The notes under the pieces are model-generated. The model made no database searches, was not told the origin of the DNA, and worked only from the letters and a program-made list of their open reading frames with translations. From Macromonas bipunctata (GTDB lineage: Bacteria > Pseudomonadota > Gammaproteobacteria > Burkholderiales > Burkholderiaceae_C), in assembly GCF_002837135.1 (NCBI RefSeq), contig NZ_NWBQ01000005.1, forward strand, positions 17,129 to 81,128: 64,000 nucleotides of DNA, in the 5' to 3' direction. Positions 56,651-64,000 of the stretch are shown piece after piece; position 1 is the first letter of the stretch, and every line of letters begins with the position of its first letter. Position numbers and translations under genes: made by a program.

Positions 56651-57397
56651 CGCCTGCTGCACGGTACACCAGGGCAGGCTGCCGTCGTTGCCGCTGATGT
56701 GCTGCACACCGAGCGCACACAGGCGTTGCTGGGCCAGCGCCCGCAGGTCGGCCCGGTATTTCTGCGTGCCGTCCGGGGCCACGGGCAGCGGCTGAAAGCA
56801 GCTGTCGGCCTCGGGCTGGGCGGCCAGGAAGGCGGCGCGCACCTCGGCCCCGACCTCGAACGACTGCGGCCCGATGCACGGCCCCAGCCAAACCTTGAGG
56901 CCCGCGCGCTGCACCGGCGTCTGTGCGGCGGGCCACTGTGCGAACAGCGACTCCAGCACACCGTGGCCGTCCTCGCCCACCAACCCGCGCCAGCCCGCGT
57001 GCGCAGCGGCGACACTGCTGCCATCGGCGGCGCTGAACAGCAGTGGCAGGCAGTCGGCCACCATGATGGTGCAGGCCACGCCGGGGCTGTCGCTCCAGCA
57101 GGCGTCGGCCACCAGGCCAGCGGGGGTGTCGGGGGTCAGGCGCACCACGTCGGTGCCATGCACCTGGCGCAGGAACACCGGCTGCGCCGCCAGACGCTGC
57201 GCCAGCAGCTGGCGGTTGGCCTGTACGCAGGCAAAGTCATCGCCCACGTGGTCGCCCAGGTTCCAGCTGTCGAACGGAGCGGGCGAGGCGCCACCGCCGC
57301 GCAGGGTAAACAGGGCCTTGACGCCAACGGGCCAGGCGCCGTCGGCCAGCATGGTTTGCACCGCGCCTGCCGTCAGGCGCCGGATGGGAGGAGTCAT
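56570..57397 (-). CDS. pgeF: Peptidoglycan editing factor PgeF (laccase-domain, YfiH family)
   Basis: A 275-residue multicopper-oxidase-like protein. Copper/zinc ligands appear in FLRQVHGTDVV, ADCLPLLF, AHAGWRGL and LGPCIGPQSFEVG. Family members were called polyphenol oxidases, and in E. coli the protein hydrolyses UDP-MurNAc-L-Ser to keep L-Ser out of peptidoglycan. ATG 57397 follows a GGAGG-type site. A longer frame to 57436 lacks support. Confidence 0.9.
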   Translation of the reverse strand: MTPPIRRLTAGAVQTMLADGAWPVGVKALFTLRGGGASPAPFDSWNLGDHVGDDFACVQANRQLLAQRLAAQPVFLRQVHGTDVVRLTPDTPAGLVADACWSDSPGVACTIMVADCLPLLFSAADGSSVAAAHAGWRGLVGEDGHGVLESLFAQWPAAQTPVQRAGLKVWLGPCIGPQSFEVGAEVRAAFLAAQPEADSCFQPLPVAPDGTQKYRADLRALAQQRLCALGVQHISGNDGSLPWCTVQQASRFFSHRRDARRLGSTGRMAACIWRT

Positions 57398-57444
57398 GGG
57401 TGTCGTGAAAAAATGGCCATCATAGCCCCAGCGCACCAGGTGTG

Positions 57445-58770
57445 TCAGGCGTCTTTTTCAGTGCCGGTGGCGGGCGCGGGGGTGGCTTCGCACAGGCGGG
57501 TGGCCAGCACCTTGTCGATGATGCGGCCATCCATGTCCACGATCTCGAGCTGCCAGCCTTCCCAGCTCACGCTGTCGGCCACGCGCGGCAGGCGCCCGGT
57601 CAGCAGCATCATCATGCCGCTGAGGGTGTGGTAGCGGCCACGTTCCTCGTCGGGCACGCTGTCCAGGCCCAGGCGGTCCTTGAGCTCGGGCACCGGGATC
57701 AGGCCGTCGAGCAGCCAGCTGCCGTCCTCGCGCTGCACCGCCCATGAGGTGTGCGGATCGCGCGGGCGGAATTCGCCGGTGATGGCCTCGATCAGGTCGT
57801 GCAGGGTGACGATGCCCTGGATCTCGCCGTACTCGTCGATGACGAAGGCCATGTGCTCGTCGGAGGAGCGGAAGTTGTCCAGCAGCTCCATGCCGGTGAT
57901 GGTCTCGGGCACGTACAGCGGCTCCTGCAGCGGCTGCTGGGCCAGCTCGCGCAGCTCGCCACGCAGGGCCTGCGACAGCCAGCGCCGCGCGTTGACGATG
58001 CCGACCACATTGTTCAGGTCGCCCAGCACCACGGGGTAGCGCGGGTGGTCGGAGGCCTCGACGCGGGCCATGTTCTCCTCGAACGACAGCTCCAGGTCCA
58101 GCGTCACCACGTCGCTGCGCGGCACCATCAGCGAACCGATCTGGCGGTCGTCCAGGCGGAACACGTTGCGCACCATGGTGTGCTCGTGCGATTCGATCAC
58201 GCCGGCGCTGGTGCCCTCCTCCAGCATGGCGTGGATTTCCTCCTCGGTCACGCTGCTGCCGCTGTTTTGCTGCACGCCCAGCAGGCGCAGCAGCCCCTTG
58301 GTGGAGGCCGACAGCAGCAACACGAAGGGCTTGGTGGCAATGGCCAGCAGGTCGATCGGACGCGCCACCAGCCGGGCCAGGGTTTCGGGGTTGGACTGGC
58401 CAATGCGTTTGGGCACCAGTTCGCCCACCACGATCGAAAAGTAGGTGATGAGCACCACCACCAGGGCGGTGGCCGTGACTTGCGCGGCGGATTCGGGCAA
58501 ACCCAGGGTCAGCAGCCACACGCTCAGGGGCTGGGCCAGCGCCGCTTCGCCCACAATGCCGTTGAGCACGCCGATGGAGGTGATGCCGATTTGGATGGTG
58601 GACAGGAAGCGCGTCGGATCCTCGCCCAGCTTGACAGCGGCGGCGGCCGAGCGGTCGCCCTCGTCAATGAGCTTTTGCAGGCGGGCCTTGCGCGCGGTCA
58701 CCAGCGCAATCTCCGACATGGCGAACACGCCGTTGAGCACGATCAAGGCCAGCAGTATGGCAATTTCCAT
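57445..58770 (-). CDS. CNNM/CBS/CorC-type membrane protein (hemolysin-C family)
   Basis: 441 residues. The CNNM transmembrane domain is at 1-180 (LNGVFAMSEIALVTARKARLQ, GELVPKRIGQSNPE), followed by a CBS pair at about 195-330 and a CorC_HlyC domain from about 345 to 425 (WLLDGLIPVPELKDRLG). The family is linked to magnesium and cobalt efflux or resistance. The old hemolysin name is a historical label. It lies 30 bp after uppP on the same strand. Confidence 0.9.
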   Translation of the reverse strand: MEIAILLALIVLNGVFAMSEIALVTARKARLQKLIDEGDRSAAAAVKLGEDPTRFLSTIQIGITSIGVLNGIVGEAALAQPLSVWLLTLGLPESAAQVTATALVVVLITYFSIVVGELVPKRIGQSNPETLARLVARPIDLLAIATKPFVLLLSASTKGLLRLLGVQQNSGSSVTEEEIHAMLEEGTSAGVIESHEHTMVRNVFRLDDRQIGSLMVPRSDVVTLDLELSFEENMARVEASDHPRYPVVLGDLNNVVGIVNARRWLSQALRGELRELAQQPLQEPLYVPETITGMELLDNFRSSDEHMAFVIDEYGEIQGIVTLHDLIEAITGEFRPRDPHTSWAVQREDGSWLLDGLIPVPELKDRLGLDSVPDEERGRYHTLSGMMMLLTGRLPRVADSVSWEGWQLEIVDMDGRIIDKVLATRLCEATPAPATGTEKDA

Positions 58771-58800
58771 TACGTTTCCAAATCTATAAACACCAAAGGG

Positions 58801-59649
58801 TTATAGCGCACTCAGCGTGCCGGTGCCCAGCAGCACCAGCACCAGCGCCCCCAGCCCGATGCGGTAGTACACAAACGGCATGTAACCGCGCGTGGACACC
58901 AGGCGCAAAAACCACACGATCACGCCATAACCCACGCCAAACGCCACCAGCGTGGCCAAGACGGTGGGGCCGGGCGCGACGGCGCTGCCGTGCTGCCAGC
59001 TGCGCAACAGCTGGTAGCCGCCCGAGGCCAGCACCGCCGGAATGGCCAGCAGGAAGGAGTAGCGCGCCGCCGCCTCGCGGCTGTAGCCCATGAACAGGCC
59101 CGCGCTGATGGTGCCGCCCGAGCGCGACACACCCGGAATCAGCGCCATGGCCTGCGCCAAGCCAAACAGCAGGCCATCGCGCCAGCTCAGCTGTTGCAGC
59201 TCCAGCCGCTGGCGCCCGCGTGCGCCCCAGCGTTCGGCCAGCGCCAGCACCAGGCCAAACACGATCAGCATGGTGGCGGTGATGTAGAGGTTGCGCAGCG
59301 AGCCCTCGATCGCGTCCTTGAGCAGCAGGCCCAGAATGCCAATGGGCAGCGTGCCGATCAGGATCAGCCAGCCCATGCGCGCGTCGGGGCTGCGGCGCCA
59401 TTCGGGCTGGGTCAGGGAACGGAACCAGGCCTGCAGGATGCGCCAGATGTCGTGCCGGAAATACAGCAGCACCGCCGCCTCGGTGCCGATCTGGGTGATG
59501 GCGGTGAAGGCCGCGCCTGGGTCGCCCCCCGACGGCAGCAGCGGCCCGATGATGCGCAGGTGCGCGCTGGACGACACGGGCAGGAACTCGGTCAGGCCCT
59601 GGATCAGGCCGAGGAAGGCGGCCTCGCCCCAGCCAATGCCGGCGCTCAT
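58801..59649 (-). CDS. uppP: Undecaprenyl-diphosphatase UppP (BacA)
   Basis: A 282-residue inner-membrane phosphatase recycling undecaprenyl diphosphate for cell-wall synthesis. The conserved motifs are [14 protein letters not shown] near residue 20 and [17 protein letters not shown] near residue 165. There are about seven membrane segments. ATG 59649 fits the family start. It is divergent from the Nudix gene across 185 bp. Confidence 0.95.
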   Translation of the reverse strand: MSAGIGWGEAAFLGLIQGLTEFLPVSSSAHLRIIGPLLPSGGDPGAAFTAITQIGTEAAVLLYFRHDIWRILQAWFRSLTQPEWRRSPDARMGWLILIGTLPIGILGLLLKDAIEGSLRNLYITATMLIVFGLVLALAERWGARGRQRLELQQLSWRDGLLFGLAQAMALIPGVSRSGGTISAGLFMGYSREAAARYSFLLAIPAVLASGGYQLLRSWQHGSAVAPGPTVLATLVAFGVGYGVIVWFLRLVSTRGYMPFVYYRIGLGALVLVLLGTGTLSAL

Positions 59650-59781
59650 GGGTGAACCCCCGCCTGGCCACGCCAGCCCAGAGGCCACAGGAAACGGCCG
59701 CGCGCAACGGCGGCATCAGCGGAAAAAAAGCAGGTGAAATACATCTTGAAGGTGCCGTGTAGCACGATTTTGCCATTTTGC

Positions 59782-59787
59782 ATTATA
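59782..59787 (-). promoter_or_regulatory. Candidate -10 element for uppP
   Basis: A perfect TATAAT on the minus strand in the 185-bp divergent gap. No good -35 was found at 16-18 bp. Transcription would start about 125 bases before uppP. Confidence 0.3.
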
Positions 59788-59834
59788 GAAGTCGGCCCCC
59801 GGACAGGGCACGCCAGATGGCCTACACTTTGGTC

Positions 59835-60389
59835 ATGCATCGATCGCTCATCAAACATTGCCGCGCCTGCGGCACCCCGGTGGAGCACCGCGTGCCCGAC
59901 GACGGTGACACCAAAATCCGCGCCATCTGCCCGCTGTGCGGCACCATCCACTACGAAAACCCGCTCAACGTGGTGGGCACCGTGCCCTACTGGGGCCCGC
60001 AGGGCGAGCAGGTGCTGCTGCGCAAGCGCAACATCGAGCCCTGTTTTGGCAAGTGGACGCTGCCGGCCGGCTTCATGGAACTGGGCGAAACCACCGCCGA
60101 AGGCGCCGTGCGCGAGACCCAGGAGGAAGCCGGGGCCGAGATTGCGCTCGAAGGGCTGTTCACGGTGCTCAACGTCACGCGCGTGAGCCAGGTGCATTTC
60201 TACTACCGCGCGCGGCTGTTGAGCCCGCAGTTTGACCCGGGCTTCGAGACGCAGGAGGCGCGCCTGTTCCACGAACACGAGATTCCGTGGGAGGAGCTGG
60301 CGTTTCGCACCGTGCGCGAGACGCTGCAACGCTACTTTGACGACCGGCGCCGGGGCGTGTTCGGCATCCACGCCGGCGACATTGCCTGA
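59835..60389 (+). CDS. Nudix hydrolase with N-terminal zinc ribbon
   Basis: 184 residues. The N-terminal CRACG...CPLCG pair (about residues 9-40) is a zinc ribbon. The Nudix box GFMELGETTAEGAVRETQEEAGA is complete (GX5EX7REUXEEXGU), placed at about 82-104, so the enzyme should hydrolyse a nucleoside diphosphate linked to another group. The family is close to NADH pyrophosphatase-like and ADP-ribose hydrolases. The substrate is not evident. ATG 59835 gives the usual start, and ATG 59817 would add six residues. Confidence 0.88.
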   Translation: MHRSLIKHCRACGTPVEHRVPDDGDTKIRAICPLCGTIHYENPLNVVGTVPYWGPQGEQVLLRKRNIEPCFGKWTLPAGFMELGETTAEGAVRETQEEAGAEIALEGLFTVLNVTRVSQVHFYYRARLLSPQFDPGFETQEARLFHEHEIPWEELAFRTVRETLQRYFDDRRRGVFGIHAGDIA

Positions 60390-60422
60390 CGCCACGGCCC
60401 AGCCTGGGCGGGCCGTTTGGAC

Positions 60423-62522
60423 TCAGTGCGGGCGGGTGAACGAGCGCGCCAGCTGCTCCAGCTCGTCGGCGGGCATGGGCTTGCCTATCAGGTAGCCCTG
60501 CACCTCGGACACGCCCAGCGCCTCCAGAAAGTCGCACTGGCGCTGGGTTTCCACCCCTTCGGCAATCACCTGCAGCCCCAGGGACTGGCCCATGACCGTG
60601 ACGGCGCGCACGATGGCGCGGTCGGCCTGCGTGGCGGTGATGTCGGTGATGAAGGCGCGGTCGATCTTGATCACATCCAGCGGGAAGCGCAGCAGGTACT
60701 CCAGCGACGAGTAGCCGATGCCAAAGTCGTCCACCGCCACCTTGAAGCCCGCGTCGCGGAAACGCCGCAGCAGCTGGATCGAGTGGTCGAGGTCCTGGAT
60801 CGCCAGGCTTTCGGTGATTTCCAGCTCGATCAGGCCCGGTGCCACCTGGGCTTGCTGCGCCGCGTCCAGCACAATGTCAAACAGGTGAGGGTCCAGGAAC
60901 TGGCGCGGCGACAGGTTGACGCCCACCCGCAGCGGCAGGCCCTGGGCCACCCAGCGTGCGGCCTGCTGGCAGGCCTCGCGCAGCACCCATTCGCCCACCG
61001 GGTTGATGAGGCCCAGGTCCTCCAGCAGCGGGATGAAACGCACCGGCGGCACCACGCCATGCACCGGGTGGCGCCAGCGCAGCAGCGCCTCGACGCCAAC
61101 GATCTTGCCGTGGGTCAGGTCCATCTGCGGCTGGTAGACCAGGAAGAACTGGTCGTTGTCCAGCGCGCGGCGCAAGGCGCGTTCCAGCTCCAGCGCGGCA
61201 CGCATGCGCCCGGCGTCTTCGGCGTCCAGGCTGGCGGTCATCCAGCTGCGGCCCTGCGAGCGCGCCAGGCGCTGGGCCTCCTGGGCCTGCTGCAACAGCT
61301 GTTCGGCGTTGCTGCCGTGCTGCGGGTGTAGCGCCACCCCGGCGGAACAGGTGATGAACACCTCGTGCGCATCGACCTTGAACGGCAAGGCCAGCGCGTC
61401 CACCAGGTGCTGGAAGCGCGCTTCGGCATCGGCCTCGGACGGGGCCAGCAGCAGCACCGCAAATTCGTCGCCGCCAATGCGCGCCACCTCGCTGCCGCCG
61501 GTGGCGTACACGCGCAGGCGCTGCGCCAGCAGGGTCAGCAGCTTGTCGGCGTTGCTGTTGCCCATGCTGTCGTTGAAGCGCTTGAAGCGCACCAGGTCAA
61601 TGCAGCCCACCAGCGCCGTCACGGGGGTGGCGTTGCTGTGGGCCTGCTGCAGCGCGCGGTTGACCTGCTGCAGGAACAGGCGGCGGTTGCCCAATCCGGT
61701 CAATTCATCGTGCAGGGCCAGGAAATCGACCAGCGCGGCGGTCTGGCGGCTGGCGGTCACGTCCTGGAACGCGCCGTACACGCGCTCGGCCTCCTGGCCT
61801 TGCTGGCCGCGCTCGCCGATCAGGTGCACGATGCGTTCGGCGGGCTGGATGGCGGGGGAGTCGGTCTGCAGACGCAGCTCGAGCTCGATGCGCGCGCCCA
61901 CCGCCTGCGCCATCTCGAACGCCTGCAGCAGGCGCGGGCGGTCGTCGGGGTGCAGCCGCGCGGTCAGGGACGCCACGCTGGCCACCGCCGCCGGGGCAAT
62001 GCCGGTCAGCGTGAGCAGCTCCTGGCTCCACTGCAGCTCGCCAGTGGACAGGTCCCAGCCCCAGAAGCCCAGGCCCGCAATGCGGCGCACCGAGGCCTCG
62101 CGCATGCGGTTCTCGCGCACCTGGCGGTTGAGCGCGCCGGTGCGCAGGGCGTAGCGCACGCGCTGCGTGAGCAGCGGCCAGTTGATGGGCTTGGTGATGA
62201 AGTCGGTGGCGCCGGCGTTGAAGGCCAGGTCGATGGCGGCAATGTCCTCGGCCCCGGTCAGCATGATGATGGGCAGGTTGTCGTCGGCGTCCTGTTCGCG
62301 GATGCGCGCGCAGGTGCCGTAGCCGTCGAGCTCGGGCATCATCACGTCGAGCAGCACCAGGTCGGGACGCTGTTCGGCGATGCGCTGCAGCGCCTCCAGC
62401 CCGTTGGCCGCCTCGCTGATCTGGTAGCCTTGGCGCCCCAGTACGCCGCGCAGCAGCATGCGAGTGGGGTGGTCGTCGTCAACAATCAGCAGGTGGGCGT
62501 TTTTGGAAGGAGCGGCAAGCAT
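60423..62522 (-). CDS. Response regulator with PAS, GGDEF and EAL domains (c-di-GMP turnover)
   Basis: 699 residues: receiver 1-125 with phospho-acceptor Asp59 in LLDVMMPELDG, PAS at about 145-255 (GFWGWDLSTGELQWSQELL), GGDEF at about 265-425 with intact GGDEF at 350-354, and EAL at about 435-690. The EAL is E478-A-L with NLSPRQF, EITES, DDFGIGYSSL, KIDRAFI and EGVE, all catalytic landmarks. The inhibitory RxxD site upstream of GGDEF is absent (TGGSE there). It may therefore both make and degrade c-di-GMP. It is divergent from an Hpt gene and has no adjacent kinase. Confidence 0.93.
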   Translation of the reverse strand: MLAAPSKNAHLLIVDDDHPTRMLLRGVLGRQGYQISEAANGLEALQRIAEQRPDLVLLDVMMPELDGYGTCARIREQDADDNLPIIMLTGAEDIAAIDLAFNAGATDFITKPINWPLLTQRVRYALRTGALNRQVRENRMREASVRRIAGLGFWGWDLSTGELQWSQELLTLTGIAPAAVASVASLTARLHPDDRPRLLQAFEMAQAVGARIELELRLQTDSPAIQPAERIVHLIGERGQQGQEAERVYGAFQDVTASRQTAALVDFLALHDELTGLGNRRLFLQQVNRALQQAHSNATPVTALVGCIDLVRFKRFNDSMGNSNADKLLTLLAQRLRVYATGGSEVARIGGDEFAVLLLAPSEADAEARFQHLVDALALPFKVDAHEVFITCSAGVALHPQHGSNAEQLLQQAQEAQRLARSQGRSWMTASLDAEDAGRMRAALELERALRRALDNDQFFLVYQPQMDLTHGKIVGVEALLRWRHPVHGVVPPVRFIPLLEDLGLINPVGEWVLREACQQAARWVAQGLPLRVGVNLSPRQFLDPHLFDIVLDAAQQAQVAPGLIELEITESLAIQDLDHSIQLLRRFRDAGFKVAVDDFGIGYSSLEYLLRFPLDVIKIDRAFITDITATQADRAIVRAVTVMGQSLGLQVIAEGVETQRQCDFLEALGVSEVQGYLIGKPMPADELEQLARSFTRPH

Positions 62523-62666
62523 AGAAGGAAAAAAAGAGGGGCCCCGATATTATGACGCACCACCCTGGCAGCGGCCATGGGAGAAAAAACGCCATGTCTC
62601 CCATGCGGCCGGGCCGAATTGTCTTAAGATTTTCGTTTCACCGCATCCACCCGAGGCCCATTCACC

Positions 62667-63014
62667 ATGACGATCCTGCTCGACACCGGCGCCCTGCAGA
62701 CCTTGCAGGAGCTGCTGGGCGATGATTTGCTGGACATCACCCAGATTTACGCCGACCAGGTGCAGGCCGATGTGCAGGGCATCCTGGCCTGCTGGGCCAG
62801 CGCCGACACCGCGCAGCTGGGCAAGCTGGCGCACGCGCTCAAGGGCGGTTCGTCCAACATGGGGGCCACCGAGGTGGCGCGCCTGGCGGCGTTGCTGGAG
62901 AAGGCCGCCGTGGGCCAGGACAGCGCCACCATCACCAGCGTGCTCGACGCCCTGCCCGGCGCTGCCACACAAACGGTGCTGGCCTTGCGCGAGGGCGGCT
63001 ACCTGCGCGCCTGA
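62667..63014 (+). CDS. Histidine phosphotransfer (Hpt) domain protein
   Basis: 115 residues, a single helical Hpt domain with the phospho-acceptor His56 in KLAHALKGGSSNMGA. The rest is short helices with no other domain. Such proteins carry phosphate between a hybrid kinase and a receiver. It is divergent (144 bp) from the REC-PAS-GGDEF-EAL protein, which is an obvious possible partner (inferred). The intergenic has no other gene. Confidence 0.88.
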   Translation: MTILLDTGALQTLQELLGDDLLDITQIYADQVQADVQGILACWASADTAQLGKLAHALKGGSSNMGATEVARLAALLEKAAVGQDSATITSVLDALPGAATQTVLALREGGYLRA

Positions 63015-63024
63015 AGGCAGGCTT

Positions 63025-64000
63025 TCAGCTGAACAGGCGCCGCGCCAGCGCTGAGCCGGCCTCGAACTGGCGCTGCGCCAGCGCGGCGTAGAGCCGCTCC
63101 AGATCGACGCCGATCTGGTCCATCACCTCTTGCGCCAGCGGCTGGCCGTCCACGTCGGTGACGGTGCCGTCCATGTGCTGCGCCAGCGTGACGAGGGTGT
63201 CGTACAGGTGCTCGAAGGGGTATTCGCTGCGCGGCACGTGCGGCACATCCAGCAGCAGGGCAAATTCGGTCAGGGCTTCTTGTTCGGGGTCGTCCACCAG
63301 CGCGGCCTCGGACGGGAATTCGAGCACCAGCACCGGCGCGCTGCCAAATTCCAGCCCCGGCAACACCAGCTGGCCCGGCACGGGACCGTGCACAAAGCCC
63401 AGCTGCGCCGCCTGCTGGGTGAGGTAGGTCACGCTCCAGGCGGCGTGGTTGGCGCGCAGGGCAAACATGAGCTGGGCGCCGTGCTGCAGGGCAAAGTGGT
63501 CGAGTTCGCGCGCGCGTTCGACCTCGTGCATCATGTCGGGCCCATCGACTTGGGCGCCCAGCGCGTGCGCCAGTTGCTCGACCTTGAGCTGGAATTCGGA
63601 GAATTCGATCTCGTTGAGCGGGCCGCTGTGGTTGGCCAGCTGCACGCCGGCCTGCAGCGCCGCGTAGCGGTGGCCGGCCTGCGGGCGTTCCCAGGCCTGG
63701 GTGGTCAGGTTCCAGCCTTCGAGCGCAAAGGGTTTGGAGCCGACGCGGCGCGTGCCCGGCGCCACCGCCAGCACGGCCTCGCCCAGCACGGGCTGGGGCA
63801 GCGTCAGGCTGGCCAGGGCGTCGATGAGCGGGTGCAGCAGGTGCAGCTGGTGCGCGCGCGCCAGCGGATCGGGCGGCGGCACGGCGGGCAAGGGCAGCGG
63901 CCCGGGCGCCACGCCAGCGGGTGATGCCACCGGCTGGGGTGCGGGGGCCGCAGGCGCAGCGGGTGCGGCCGGGGCCGCAGTGGGCGCCGGGGTTTCGGGC
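63025..64000 (-). CDS. ZipA-like cell division protein, C-terminal part (runs off the window)
   Basis: An open frame of at least 325 residues reaching the window edge, so the N-terminus is missing. The visible start is a Pro/Ala-rich linker (~45 residues). The C-terminal ~140 residues fit the ZipA FtsZ-binding domain as I know it: PGLEFGSAPVLVLEFP, the AFxxLLDVPHVPRSEYPF region, and LAQHMDGTVTDVDGQPLAQEVMDQI, similar to the ZipA HIADEVGG...DDQ stretch. ZipA tethers the Z ring to the membrane. A separate segment (LNEIEFSEFQLKVEQLAHALG) precedes it. It is convergent with the Hpt gene (10 bp between stops). Confidence 0.6.
   Translation of the reverse strand, partial: PETPAPTAAPAAPAAPAAPAPQPVASPAGVAPGPLPLPAVPPPDPLARAHQLHLLHPLIDALASLTLPQPVLGEAVLAVAPGTRRVGSKPFALEGWNLTTQAWERPQAGHRYAALQAGVQLANHSGPLNEIEFSEFQLKVEQLAHALGAQVDGPDMMHEVERARELDHFALQHGAQLMFALRANHAAWSVTYLTQQAAQLGFVHGPVPGQLVLPGLEFGSAPVLVLEFPSEAALVDDPEQEALTEFALLLDVPHVPRSEYPFEHLYDTLVTLAQHMDGTVTDVDGQPLAQEVMDQIGVDLERLYAALAQRQFEAGSALARRLFS

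Noticed and set aside
1..64000. CRISPR array or tandem repeats
   Set aside because: No regularly spaced direct repeats were seen on reading. The low-complexity stretches are coding Ala/Pro-rich tails.

Overview
The window is a gene-dense, GC-rich chromosomal segment of a betaproteobacterium, most likely a member of the Burkholderiales close to the Comamonadaceae. The reasons are the phaCAB polyhydroxybutyrate operon, the recC-recB-recD order, the single-chain methylmalonyl-CoA mutase with MeaB, the lone RnfB-like ferredoxin, and the general codon style. No phage, insertion sequence or CRISPR array was found. Nearly everything is housekeeping or central metabolism. The one clear accessory insert is a McrBC-type restriction pair at 14.5-17.9 kb, which is visibly richer in A+T than its surroundings.

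Layout. 0-2 kb: a periplasmic YceI protein, a pirin and an FMN azoreductase (plus strand). 2-13.9 kb (minus strand): murB, a membrane-anchored hydrolase and recC-recB-recD, tightly packed. 14-18.6 kb: yajQ, the McrB/McrC pair, then plsY. 18.6-26.2 kb: an aldo-keto reductase, an alpha/beta hydrolase overlapped by a DUF2442-HTH gene, prfB with its programmed +1 frameshift, pepN and fbp. 26.2-34.5 kb: tRNA-Thr(CGT), a hybrid sensor kinase that is frameshifted in a C7 tract, the tRNA hydroxylation gene trhP/yegQ, an aromatic aminotransferase, a PHB depolymerase with an unusual long tail, and an RnfB-like ferredoxin.

34.5-48.7 kb is an uninterrupted minus-strand run of eleven genes: mutA, meaB, pccB (frameshifted in a G9 tract), a DUF389 membrane protein, pccA, a VOC/epimerase-like gene, bioA, bioF, bioD, bioB and a cytochrome P450. 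Gaps are 50 bp or less and several start and stop codons overlap. This joins the propionyl-CoA to succinyl-CoA route, whose carboxylase needs biotin, to biotin synthesis. The terminal P450 occupies the place that bioI has in Bacillus. A divergent GntR-family regulator and a perfect 18-bp palindrome sit at the head of the run.

49.5-64 kb: dusA, a chemoreceptor, phaC-phaA-phaB with a good terminator, a small two-helix membrane protein, pgeF, a CorC/TlyC-type protein, uppP, a Zn-ribbon Nudix hydrolase, a REC-PAS-GGDEF-EAL protein divergent from a lone Hpt protein, and the C-terminal part of a ZipA-like division protein that runs off the window edge.

Two otherwise normal genes are broken at homopolymer tracts (C7 and G9). 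Base-calling error is the simplest explanation. Slippage or phase variation is the alternative.
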